Assembly: GCA_017413145.1 (NCBI GenBank)
Contig: JAFPUX010000029.1
Coordinates: 1-25,388, forward strand
Length of the DNA stretch: 25,388 nt
From: Kiritimatiellia bacterium
GTDB taxonomy: Bacteria; Verrucomicrobiota; Kiritimatiellia; RFP12; UBA3636
Direction: 5' to 3'
A model generated the notes under the pieces. The model did no database searches. It saw nothing but the letters and a program-made list of their open reading frames with translations, and was not told the DNA's origin. A program made the position numbers and the translations under genes. The stretch's first letter is position 1. Each line of letters starts with the position of its first letter. Of the stretch, positions 14,928 through 22,325 are shown in pieces.

Positions 14928-16001
14928 TCATTCGGCGTTCGTCTTCTTCCGGGAGACGCCGTCCCCGTAGATCGTCTTCCAGTCGTCCTTCATCGAGACC
15001 GGGATCCAGCCGTTCTCCGCGCAGAGGGCGCGCATCTTCTCGGCTTTCGCCGGGTTGCCGTTTTCGCGCTCGACGTCGTCGCAGCAGAGCATGAACGCGA
15101 GGGCGCGGTGCGGGTTGCCGCGAGCCGTCCAGGCCGCCATGCTCGAATCGCCGGTGCTGTTCCCGAACGCGAGGACGGGACGGCGCCCGACCTCCCGGAC
15201 GATGGCGGCGACCTTGTTCATCTTGAGGTTCTTGACGACGAACACGCCGCCGAGGACGATCTCGTCGGCCTCGCCCAGCTGGTAGGACAGCCCGTCCGCG
15301 CCGTGCTGGTTCAGGGCGACGACGGTTTCGTCGGACCCGATGATCCGTTCGGGCGGCACGTCGAGCGGCGACCCATTCACGATGCCGCGCACGATGAACC
15401 GGTCGGTTCCGCTCACCACCCAGACCTTGAAGCCGTTGGCGAGGAGGTAGTCCACGACCTGCAGCATCGGCCGGTACCAGCCGTCTCCGCGCGACATCCC
15501 GTCGTAGCCCGGCATCGGGAGCTTCTTGAACGCCTGCACGTAGCGGTCGAACTCGGCGAGCGTGAATCCGGCGAACGCGGAGGCGACGGCCCTGCCGTGG
15601 TCGAGTTCCAGCCCCTTGGCGGCCGCGCCGGTCTCGTTCATCTCGAGGATCTTGCGCATGGTCCCGCGTTCGGCCTCGCTCGCGCGGTCCTTGTAGTCCG
15701 GGTCCTCCGCCACGCGGTGGACGAGCAGCGTGTAGTCGAAGTAGTTCGGGTCCGTCTCGCAGAAGAGCGTGCCGTCGAGGTCGAACACGGCGACGCGCGC
15801 CTCGGGCGGAATCCAGTCCGGGTTCTTCTCGTCCGTGACCGCCTCGACGTAGGCGGCGAGCGCCGCCCGCGCTGGGGCGTCCCCGTTCCAGAGCGAGAGC
15901 GCGGCGTCCGCCGAAGCCGGGCGTCCGCACGGCGACGTGCAGCCGGAAAGAAGGAGACACGCCGCGACGGCGACGGAGAGAATCGGATGGATGCGGTTCA
16001 T
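14928..16001 (-). CDS. HAD-superfamily phosphatase, predicted lipoprotein
   Basis: The 357-residue protein has a lipoprotein signal peptide ending in the lipobox LLSGC (Cys21). HAD motifs are intact: motif I VFDLDGTLF (nucleophile Asp74, acid Asp76), motif II VVSGTD, a motif III Lys in the KNLKMNK region and motif IV GNSTGDSS. A helical cap with DPNYFDYTLL and YRPMLQVVDYLLANG lies between I and II. It resembles exported HAD phosphatases of the phosphoserine phosphatase-like group; the substrate is unknown. The ATG at 16001 lies 7 nt after an extended -10, predicting a leaderless mRNA. Its stop overlaps an ATG in the GH94 frame, so the two genes are co-transcribed, although the phosphatase is predicted outside the cytoplasm and the phosphorylase inside. 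Confidence 0.85.
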   Translation of the reverse strand: MNRIHPILSVAVAACLLLSGCTSPCGRPASADAALSLWNGDAPARAALAAYVEAVTDEKNPDWIPPEARVAVFDLDGTLFCETDPNYFDYTLLVHRVAEDPDYKDRASEAERGTMRKILEMNETGAAAKGLELDHGRAVASAFAGFTLAEFDRYVQAFKKLPMPGYDGMSRGDGWYRPMLQVVDYLLANGFKVWVVSGTDRFIVRGIVNGSPLDVPPERIIGSDETVVALNQHGADGLSYQLGEADEIVLGGVFVVKNLKMNKVAAIVREVGRRPVLAFGNSTGDSSMAAWTARGNPHRALAFMLCCDDVERENGNPAKAEKMRALCAENGWIPVSMKDDWKTIYGDGVSRKKTNAE

Positions 16002-16008
16002 GGCGGCG

Positions 16009-16037
16009 ATTCTACCAAAATCGCCGCTCCAAGCCAA
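16009..16037 (-). promoter_or_regulatory. Promoter of the phosphatase-GH94 operon
   Basis: The minus strand carries TTGGCT (16032-16037), a 17-bp spacer and extended -10 TGGTAGAAT (TAGAAT at 16009-16014), followed by 7 nt and the ATG. This is the best -35/-10 pair among the leaderless promoters of the minus strand. Confidence 0.7.
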
Positions 16038-16046
16038 CCGGCCGCG

Positions 16047-16080
16047 GAAGCCGCCGCGTCCCGGCCGCGGCTTCGGCGCC
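16047..16080. repeat. Palindromic repeat, copy 4
   Basis: GAAGCCGCCGCG (16047-16058) pairs with CCGCGGCTTC apart from one bulged C, followed by the shared GGCGCC tail. It sits 14 nt past the gltB stop codon and could end the gltD-gltB transcript ahead of the phosphatase promoter. Confidence 0.6.
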
Positions 16081-16093
16081 CGGGCAGCCGGCG

Positions 16094-19000
16094 TCAGGCT
16101 TCCGCGGCGGGGAGGACTTTGGCGAACTTGGGCCGGAAGGAGGTCCAGTCGTCGAGGATGCGGCGCGCCTTGGACGAGCCCGCGAGGGCGGCGTGGTCGC
16201 GCAGGAGCGCGAGGAGCGTTTCTTCGTCGGGCGAGCCTTCCTCGACCGGGAAGAGGTCCACGGAGTCGAGGTTGCAGTTCAGGTCCAGCGTCGCGGTTTC
16301 GTCGAGGACGTAGGCGACGCCGCCCGTCATCCCCGCCGCGAAGTTCACGCCGACCGGGCCGAGCACGACGGCCGTCCCGCCGGTCATGTATTCGCAGCCG
16401 TGGTCGCCCACGCCTTCCGCGACGAGCGTCGCGCCCGAGTTGCGGATGCCGAAGCGTTCGCCCGCGAGCCCGCCGACGTGGATCGTCCCCGACGTCGCGC
16501 CGTAGGCGATCACGTTGCCCGCGACGACGTCGCCCTCCGCCGCGCCGCCCGCCGGCGCAATGACGATGGTTCCGCCGGAGAGCGACTTGCCGACGTAATC
16601 GTTCGCTTCGCCGCGCAGGCGGAAGTCCACGCCCTTGGCGAGGAACGCGCCGAAGGACTGCCCCGCCACGCCCTCGAAGTCCACGCGCACGGTGCCGTCC
16701 GGGAGGCCGTCCGCGCCGAAGCGCGCGGCGATTTCGCCGGAGAGCCCCGCGCCGACGCTGCGGTCGGCGTTGCGGATCGTGCGGGCGATGCGGACGGGGG
16801 CCGGCAGAGCGGGGAGGATCTCGGGGATCAGCTCGCGGCGGTCGTAGTCGTCGGGCGACCAGCGAGTGGGGGACGGCGGCACGGCCGCCGAAGTGACGAG
16901 TGACGAGTGACGAGTGACGAGTGGACTCTCCGCGGACTCCGCGAACTCCGCGTGAGACAAAAGGTCGCCGAAGTCGAACCGCGGATCCTTCGCGACCAGC
17001 CGCTCCGCGTGTCCGCGGGCTTCGGCGAGCGACCGGAAGCCGAGCGAGGCGAGGATTTCGCGGACTTCCTGCGCGAGGAAGCGGAAGTAGGTCTGCAGGT
17101 GCTCGGGCCTTCCGGCGAACTTCGCGCGCAGCTCCGGGCTCTGCGTGGCGATGCCGACCGGGCAGGTGTCGAGGTTGCAGTGGCGGCACTGCACGCACCC
17201 GAGCGAGACGAGCATCGAGGTGCCGAAGGCGAATTCGTCCGCGCCGAGGAGCGCGGCGACGACGATGTCGCGCCCGGTGCGGAGCTGGCCGTCGACCTGG
17301 AGCTTCACGCGCCCGCGCAGGTCGTTCTTCACGAGGGTCTGGTGCGCTTCGGCGAGACCGGGCTCCCACGGCGCGCCGGCGTGCTTCTGCGAGGAGAGCG
17401 GCGCGGCGCCCGTGCCGCCGTCGAAGCCGGAGACCACGACGACGTCGGCGTGCGCCTTGGCGACGCCGGCGGCGACGGTGCCGACGCCCGCCTCGCTCAC
17501 GAGCTTGACGGAGACGCGCGCGTCCGGGTTGGCGCAGCGCAGGTCGTGGACGAGCTGCGCGAGGTCCTCGATGGAGTAGATGTCGTGGTGCGGCGGCGGG
17601 GAGACGAGCGTGGTGCCGGGCTTGGCGTGGCGGAGGCGCGCGACGAAGGCGTCGACCTTGTGCCCGGGGAGGCGTCCGCCCTCGCCGGGCTTGGCGCCCT
17701 GCGCGATCTTGATCTGCAGGTCGCGCGCGCTGCGCAGGTAGGCGACCGTGACGCCGAAGCGCGCGGACGCGACCTGCTTGATGGCGCTGTTGCGGTCCGT
17801 CCCGAACCGCGCCGGGTCCTCGCCGCCTTCGCCGGAGTTGGACATCGTGCCGAGCCCGTTGAGCGCGAGCGCGATCGTCTCGTGCGCCTCGGGCGAGAGC
17901 GAGCCGAGCGACATCGCTCCGCCGACGAAGCGGCGCACGACCGATTCGACGGGTTCGACTTCGTCGAGCGGCACGGGCGCCGCCTCCCGGAACGCGAGGC
18001 GCGAGCGCAGCGCGACGCCGCTCTCCCCGTCGATCGAGTCCGTGTAGCGCTTGAACCGCGCGTAGTCGGCCGCGCGGACGGATTCGCGGAAGTCGACGAG
18101 CCGCTGCGGCGTCCAGAGGTGCTCCTCGCCGCCCTTGCGGAAGCGGTACTGTCCTCCCGGCGGCAAGGCCGCCGGGAGGGGGTCGCAGGGTCCGATGGTC
18201 GCATGGTCGGATGGTCCGCCGGAGCGCCGGTCGACCATGCGACCATCCGACGATGCGACCATGAGACCCTTCTCGATGTCTTCGACCTCCAGCCCGCCGA
18301 CCGGCGAGGTCACGCCGGCGAAATACTCCGCCACGAGCTTCGGGCCGAGGCCGACGGCCTGGAAGATGCGCGCGCTGCGGTAGGAGCGCAACGTCGAGAT
18401 GCCCATCTTCGAGAGGATCTTCATCAGCCCCTTGCAGACGGCCGTGACGTAGTTCGCGGCGGCCTTCACGGCGTCGCCGCGCCCGATGTCGGAGACGGTC
18501 TCGAGCGCGAGCCACGGGTTGACCGCGGTCGCGCCGAACCCGAGCAGCACGGCGAAGTGGTGCACTTCGCGCACTTCGCCCGATTCGACGACGACGCCGA
18601 CCGACGGCCGCACGCCGGCGTCCGCGAGCGCCTTGTTCACGGCGGCGACCGCGAGCAGCGCGGGGATGCGGCCGGCCGCACCGATCGAGTGACGAGTGAC
18701 GAGTGACGAGTGACGAGTGTTCTCTTCGCGGTCGCTCAGGATCACGATCTTCGCGCCGCCCTTCACGGCGGCGAGCGCATCGGCCGCGAGCTTGTCCAGC
18801 GCGGCCGCGAGGCCTTCGTCCCCGAAGAACGCCGGCAGCGTGACGGCGGGGAACCCCGGGATGTTGCGCATCCGCTTCAGCTCGTCGTCGGTGAGCACGG
18901 GCCGCGTCATCTTCACGAGGCGCGCGTGCTCGGGCGACTCCGCGAGGATGTTGGCCTGGTTGCCGATGTAGGTCATGATCGACATCACGAGCTCCTCGCG

Positions 19001-20590
19001 GATCGGGTCGATCGGCGGGTTCGTCACCTGCGCGAAAAGCTGGTGGAAGAAGTCGAAGAGCGTGCGCGGCTTCCTCGAGAGGCACGCGAGCGCGGCGTCG
19101 TTGCCCATCGCGCCGACGGGCTCCGCGCCCGTCTCCGCCATCGGGCGAAGGATCAGCTCCACGTCCTCCAGCGTCCAGCCGAAGCGCGCCTGGGCGCGCA
19201 CGAGGTCGCCCGGGACGCCGGACGGCACCACTTCCGCGAAGAGGCCCGTGACGGGGATGCGGTTCTCCTCGACCCAGCGCCGGTAGGGGCGGCGGCGGGC
19301 GTAGAAGGTCTTGAGCTCGGCGTCCTCCACGAGGCGGTGCGCCGCGAGGTCGAGCCACAGGAGCGAGCCGGGGCGGAGCCGGCCGCGGCGTGCGACGTCC
19401 GCGGACGGGATGTCCAGCACGCCCGCCTCCGACGCGAGGACGAAGAGCCCGTCCGTGCGGAGCGTCCAGCGCGCGGGGCGCAGGCCGTTGCGGTCGAGCG
19501 CCGCGCCGAGCGAGAGGCCGTCGGTGAACGCGACCGCGGCGGGGCCGTCCCACGGCTCCATCAGCGCGGAATGGTATTCGAAGAACGCGCGCACGTCGCG
19601 GGCGACGTGGTATTTCGCGCCCCACGCCTGCGGCAGGAGCATCATCGCCGCATGCGGCGCGTCGCGCCCCGCCGCGACGAGCAGTTCGAACATGTTGTCG
19701 AGCGACGCCGAGTCGCTCTGGCCCGGGCGGATGACCGGCAGCAGCTTCCCGAGGTCGTCCCCGAAGAGCGGCGAGGCGAGCGAGGGCTCGCGCGCGGAGA
19801 GGGCGGCGAGGTTGCCCTTGAGCGCATTGATCTCGCCGTTGTGCGCGAGCGCGCGGAACGGGTGCGCCAGCTCCCAGCTCGGGAACGTGTTCGTCGAATA
19901 CCGCTGGTGCACGATGGCGAAGGGCGAGACGAAGTCCGGGTCCGCCAGGTCCGGGTAGAACCGCTCGATCTGCGTCGCGAGCAGCAGGCCCTTGTAGACC
20001 ACCGTCCGCGACGAGCACGAGCAGACGTAGGCGCCGGGCGCCGCCTTCTCGACCATCCGCCGCACGACGAGCAGCTTCCGCTCGAAAGCGGCTTCGTCGT
20101 CCTGTTCGCGCGCGGGACCGTCCTGTTCGCGCGCGTGACCGTCCTGTTCGCGCGGTCCTTCAGACCGCGCGATGAACACCTGCCGGATCCGCGGCATGAC
20201 TTTCCGCGCGTCCTGCCCGATCGCCGACGGATCGGTCGGCACGTCGCGCCACGCGAGCACGTCGCACCCTTCGCCGCGCACCGCGGCCTCGATCGCGCCC
20301 TCTTCGCCTTCGCCGCCGAAGAGCATCGCGACGCCGAACGCGTCCGGCAGGCCGGGAACGGCCTTGCGGAAGAACGCGCGCGGAATCCGCATCAGCAGCC
20401 CGGCGCCGTCGCCGGTCTCCGGGTCGTTGCCCGTCGCGCCGCGGTGCATCAGGCGCTTCAGGACCGTGAGGCCGTTCGCCACGATTTCGTGGCTCGCCTC
20501 GCCGGAAAGGTTCGCCACCAGCCCGACGCCGCACGCGTCGTGTTCGTATTCGCCCCGGTAGAGGGTTCGCTGTCGGTCGTCCGTTTTCAT
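16094..20590 (-). CDS. gltB: Glutamate synthase large subunit
   Basis: The 1498-residue subunit of NADPH-glutamate synthase turns glutamine plus 2-oxoglutarate into two glutamates. The class II amidotransferase nucleophile is Cys20 (EHDACGVG), preceded by a 19-residue propeptide. Central and FMN-binding domains follow (GEGGEDPARFGTDRNSAIKQ, then GAKPGEGGRLPGHKV). The 3Fe-4S ligands fit Cys1132, Cys1138 and Cys1143 (CVQCRHCNLDTCPVG), with the GXGXG structural domain at the end. It lies 40 nt after gltD. Four short repeat tracts interrupt the gene in frame, at residues about 142-164, 622-634, 776-809 and 1222-1238. All fall between conserved blocks, so the enzyme is probably functional. The tracts code for peptides such as TRHSSLVTRHS and REQDGPAREQD. 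Confidence 0.95.
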   Translation of the reverse strand: MKTDDRQRTLYRGEYEHDACGVGLVANLSGEASHEIVANGLTVLKRLMHRGATGNDPETGDGAGLLMRIPRAFFRKAVPGLPDAFGVAMLFGGEGEEGAIEAAVRGEGCDVLAWRDVPTDPSAIGQDARKVMPRIRQVFIARSEGPREQDGHAREQDGPAREQDDEAAFERKLLVVRRMVEKAAPGAYVCSCSSRTVVYKGLLLATQIERFYPDLADPDFVSPFAIVHQRYSTNTFPSWELAHPFRALAHNGEINALKGNLAALSAREPSLASPLFGDDLGKLLPVIRPGQSDSASLDNMFELLVAAGRDAPHAAMMLLPQAWGAKYHVARDVRAFFEYHSALMEPWDGPAAVAFTDGLSLGAALDRNGLRPARWTLRTDGLFVLASEAGVLDIPSADVARRGRLRPGSLLWLDLAAHRLVEDAELKTFYARRRPYRRWVEENRIPVTGLFAEVVPSGVPGDLVRAQARFGWTLEDVELILRPMAETGAEPVGAMGNDAALACLSRKPRTLFDFFHQLFAQVTNPPIDPIREELVMSIMTYIGNQANILAESPEHARLVKMTRPVLTDDELKRMRNIPGFPAVTLPAFFGDEGLAAALDKLAADALAAVKGGAKIVILSDREENTRHSSLVTRHSIGAAGRIPALLAVAAVNKALADAGVRPSVGVVVESGEVREVHHFAVLLGFGATAVNPWLALETVSDIGRGDAVKAAANYVTAVCKGLMKILSKMGISTLRSYRSARIFQAVGLGPKLVAEYFAGVTSPVGGLEVEDIEKGLMVASSDGRMVDRRSGGPSDHATIGPCDPLPAALPPGGQYRFRKGGEEHLWTPQRLVDFRESVRAADYARFKRYTDSIDGESGVALRSRLAFREAAPVPLDEVEPVESVVRRFVGGAMSLGSLSPEAHETIALALNGLGTMSNSGEGGEDPARFGTDRNSAIKQVASARFGVTVAYLRSARDLQIKIAQGAKPGEGGRLPGHKVDAFVARLRHAKPGTTLVSPPPHHDIYSIEDLAQLVHDLRCANPDARVSVKLVSEAGVGTVAAGVAKAHADVVVVSGFDGGTGAAPLSSQKHAGAPWEPGLAEAHQTLVKNDLRGRVKLQVDGQLRTGRDIVVAALLGADEFAFGTSMLVSLGCVQCRHCNLDTCPVGIATQSPELRAKFAGRPEHLQTYFRFLAQEVREILASLGFRSLAEARGHAERLVAKDPRFDFGDLLSHAEFAESAESPLVTRHSSLVTSAAVPPSPTRWSPDDYDRRELIPEILPALPAPVRIARTIRNADRSVGAGLSGEIAARFGADGLPDGTVRVDFEGVAGQSFGAFLAKGVDFRLRGEANDYVGKSLSGGTIVIAPAGGAAEGDVVAGNVIAYGATSGTIHVGGLAGERFGIRNSGATLVAEGVGDHGCEYMTGGTAVVLGPVGVNFAAGMTGGVAYVLDETATLDLNCNLDSVDLFPVEEGSPDEETLLALLRDHAALAGSSKARRILDDWTSFRPKFAKVLPAAEA
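16893..16923. repeat. GTGACGA heptamer tandem repeat inside gltB
   Basis: There are four perfect GTGACGA units plus a partial one. The repeat is in frame in gltB and encodes the peptide VTRHSSLVTS region between the FMN domain and the GXGXG domain. Confidence 0.9.
18187..18262. repeat. Inverted octamer repeats inside gltB
   Basis: Octads GGTCCGAT, GGTCGCAT, GGTCGGAT are followed by a GC-rich centre (CCGCCGGAGCGCCGG) and by octads in the opposite sense (GACCATGC, GACCATCC, GACGATGC, GACCATGA). It would form a long imperfect hairpin. It lies in frame and inserts roughly 30 residues before the conserved GGQYRFRKGGEEHLW block. Confidence 0.85.
18689..18719. repeat. Second GTGACGA heptamer tandem repeat inside gltB
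   Basis: Four GTGACGA units plus a partial unit, the same sequence and copy number as the tract at 16893 and in the same orientation. It is in frame and encodes NTRHSSLVTRHS just after VILSDRE. Confidence 0.9.
20098..20160. repeat. 21-bp tandem repeat inside gltB
   Basis: Three units of about 21 bp (CGTCCTGTTCGCGCGCGKGAC, the last truncated) encode a heptapeptide repeat REQDGxA on the minus strand. It lies in the amidotransferase domain, between QVFIARSEG and FERKLLVVRR. Confidence 0.85.
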
Positions 20591-20593
20591 CGA

Positions 20594-20634
20594 AGTTGAA
20601 GGGATTGAAAGGGTTGAAGGTTGCAGGGGTTCAG
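20594..20634. repeat. Degenerate repeats between gltD and gltB
   Basis: Units GAAGGGATT, GAAAGGGTT, GAAGGTT and GCAGGGGTT fill the 40-nt spacer between the gltD stop and the gltB start. The mRNA strand is C/T/A-rich with no Shine-Dalgarno before the gltB ATG. Confidence 0.6.
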
Positions 20635-21992
20635 TCCAGCGGGATCGCCTTGCCGCTCGCGATGGCGCGCACGACGAGGGAGGCGCCGCTCGCGCAATCG
20701 CCGACGCAGAAGACGTTGCGCGCGGGGGCGGGGACGAGCGCGCCGCGGGGGGTGAAGGAAAGCCCGAGCTGGGCCGCGAGCGGGCTGTCCTTCGGGACGC
20801 CCGTGAAGCCCATCGCGAGCAGGACGAGGTCGGCTTCGATCGTCTCCTTCGTGCCGGGGACGGCGCGGAACTTCGCCGGCCGCCCCTCGGGCGAGAATTC
20901 CCACTCGACCGTCTCCACCTCGACGCCCGCGACGGCGCCGCCTTTGCCGACGAACCGGAGCGAATTCAGGTTCCACCGCCGCTCGCACCCCTCCAGGTGG
21001 CTGGACGACGTGCGGAGCGCGTAGGGCCAGAGCGGCCACGGCGTCGAGGCGTCGCGCGTCTCCGGCGGCTTCGGCATGATTTCGATCTGCGCGACCGACG
21101 CCGCGCCCTGGCGCCGCGCCGTTCCGACGCAGTCGCTCCCCGTGTCGCCGCCGCCGATCACGAGCACGCGCTTCCCCTTCGCGTCGACCGGCGGCGCGGG
21201 GATTTCGCCCGCGAGGAAGCGGTTCTGCCCCTCGAGCAGGTCGAGCGCGAGGTGGATGCCGGCAAGGTCGCGCCCGGGGATCGGCAGGTCGCGCGCGGCG
21301 GGCGTGCCGATCGCGACGACGACCGCGTCGTTGCGCGCCGCGAGCCATTCGGCGGAGACGTCGCGCCCGACCTCGACGCCGGTCACGAACCGCACGCCCT
21401 CCGCCTCGAGGATCGCGCGGCGGCGGGCGACGAGCGCCTTGTCGAGCTTGAAGCACGGGATGCCGTAGCGGAGGAGTCCGCCGACGTCGGCGCGCTTCTC
21501 GTAGACCGTCACCGCCCAGCCGCGGCGGCGCAGCGTCACGGCGGCGGAGAGCCCCGCCGGGCCCGCGCCGACCACCGCGGCGCGCTTCCCGTTCTCCTTC
21601 GCGGGCGGCCGCGGCCGGACCCACCCCTCGGCGAACGCCGTCTCGACGATGCGCTTCTCCGACTGGCGGACCGTCACCGCCTCCTCGTCGAGCCCGTGGA
21701 CGCACGACGCCTCGCAGAGCGCGGGGCAGACCCGCGACGTGAACTCGGGGAAGTCGGAATTCGCCGAAAGCAGCTCCCAGGCGCGGCGCCAGTCGCCCTG
21801 CGCCACGGCGCGGTTCTGGTCGGGGACGAGATTGCCGAGCGGGCAGCCCCACGCGTGGCAGAACGGCTGGCCGCAGTCCTTGCAGCGCGCCGTCTGCTCC
21901 TTCAGCTCCTCCGCCGAAAGGACGCGCTCGACCTCGCGCCAGTCCCGGACGCGCTCCTCCGCGGGGCGGTAGATGTCGTGTGTTCGTTGCAT
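20631..21992 (-). CDS. gltD: Glutamate synthase small subunit
   Basis: The 453-residue FAD- and NADPH-binding subunit feeds electrons to GltB. The N-terminal iron-sulfur domain has Cys37, Cys40, Cys45 and Cys50 (RCKDCGQPFCHAWGCPLGN) and a second set at Cys89, Cys93 and Cys97 (CPALCEASC). The FAD motif is VGAGPAGLSA (141-150); the NADPH site is VIGGGDTGSDCVG; the C-terminal FCVGDCASGASLVV is the second FAD contact. ATG 21992 gives the usual MQRTHDIYRP-like N-terminus; the frame is open 45 codons further upstream but this extension is Arg-rich and unlike the family. No Shine-Dalgarno is apparent. gltD is the first gene of the gltD-gltB operon. Confidence 0.94.
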   Translation of the reverse strand: MQRTHDIYRPAEERVRDWREVERVLSAEELKEQTARCKDCGQPFCHAWGCPLGNLVPDQNRAVAQGDWRRAWELLSANSDFPEFTSRVCPALCEASCVHGLDEEAVTVRQSEKRIVETAFAEGWVRPRPPAKENGKRAAVVGAGPAGLSAAVTLRRRGWAVTVYEKRADVGGLLRYGIPCFKLDKALVARRRAILEAEGVRFVTGVEVGRDVSAEWLAARNDAVVVAIGTPAARDLPIPGRDLAGIHLALDLLEGQNRFLAGEIPAPPVDAKGKRVLVIGGGDTGSDCVGTARRQGAASVAQIEIMPKPPETRDASTPWPLWPYALRTSSSHLEGCERRWNLNSLRFVGKGGAVAGVEVETVEWEFSPEGRPAKFRAVPGTKETIEADLVLLAMGFTGVPKDSPLAAQLGLSFTPRGALVPAPARNVFCVGDCASGASLVVRAIASGKAIPLD

Positions 21993-22000
21993 GTTCGCAG

Positions 22001-22045
22001 GTTCGAGGCCGCCCACGGCGGCGTTCCGCGCGCGTTTCGCGCGCG
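22001..22045. repeat. Paired palindromes in the gltD leader
   Basis: GCCGCC-CAC-GGCGGC (22008-22022) is followed by CGCGCGCG-TTT-CGCGCGCG (22027-22045), both perfect. The GTTCGAGGCCGCC beginning resembles the gene-end palindrome family. They lie between a small upstream reading frame and gltD and could shape the leader RNA. Confidence 0.6.
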
Positions 22046-22096
22046 TCCTTCGTAGGCGGTAGCAACCCCCGTGCCACGCCCGAAAACCGCGCCGTT

Positions 22097-22136
22097 CCCT
22101 GCGCCTTCCGCCTTTTGCATTACGCATTGCGGCGTC
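22097..22136. repeat. Degenerate heptamer tract upstream of gltD
   Basis: Read on the minus strand, heptads GCAATGC, GTAATGC, AAAAGGC, GGAAGGC and GCAGGGA run in tandem. It overlaps the end of the small upstream reading frame. Confidence 0.5.
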
Positions 22137-22179
22137 CTCGCCGCCCGTCCGCCGACAAAAAATGTAAATTCCGCCACAT
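22120..22179 (-). CDS. Possible 19-residue leader peptide upstream of gltD
   Basis: An ATG at 22179 is preceded by a perfect AAAGGAG (22186-22192) with 6-nt spacing. The frame encodes MWRNLHFLSADGRRGRRNA and stops at TAA. It lies 127 nt upstream of gltD, with two strong palindromes in between, an arrangement seen for attenuators and other leader-peptide controls. There is no run of one amino acid codon, and the last codons lie in a repeat tract, so it could be chance. It is one of only two strong Shine-Dalgarno sequences I see in the window. Confidence 0.35.
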   Translation of the reverse strand: MWRNLHFLSADGRRGRRNA

Positions 22180-22248
22180 GGGCCTCTCCTTTCCGCGCGG
22201 CTACGTCGCCGCCCACTGCGGAGTGGCCCTCCCGAAATGGCACAATTT

Positions 22249-22318
22249 GGACAAAAACGGAATTGTTGCGACAGAAAACAAAATAATCTTGACGAAAACT
22301 ACCCGAAAATGGTAGTAT
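22249..22318 (+). promoter_or_regulatory. abiEi: Promoter and candidate operator of the AbiE operon
   Basis: -35 TTGACG (22289-22294), 18-bp spacer, extended -10 TGGTAGTAT (TAGTAT at 22313-22318), then 7 nt and the ATG at 22326, so probably leaderless. Three direct repeats of the form GAC-A/R-AAAAC start at 22249 (GGACAAAAACGG), 22269 (CGACAGAAAACA) and 22290 (TGACGAAAACTA). They are spaced 20-21 bp, two helical turns, and the third covers the -35. They are good candidates for antitoxin binding and autorepression. The region is strikingly A+T-rich for this genome. Confidence 0.65.
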
Positions 22319-22325
22319 TGCGCCC

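Noticed and set aside
12565..14970. An 801-codon + strand open frame opposite the GH94 gene
   Set aside because: The minus-strand frame has clear GH94 motifs; this one shows only composition-driven sequence and no start signal.
16893..18719. CRISPR array or integration site
   Set aside because: The repeats are 7-8 bp, tandem without spacers, inside gltB, and no cas genes are near.
16094..20590. gltB as a pseudogene because of its inserted repeats
   Set aside because: The frame is open from the propeptide to the GXGXG domain and all catalytic and cluster Cys residues remain.
20631..22127. A longer GltD starting at 22127
   Set aside because: The extra 45 residues are Arg-rich, run through palindromes and a repeat tract, and precede the family-typical N-terminus.
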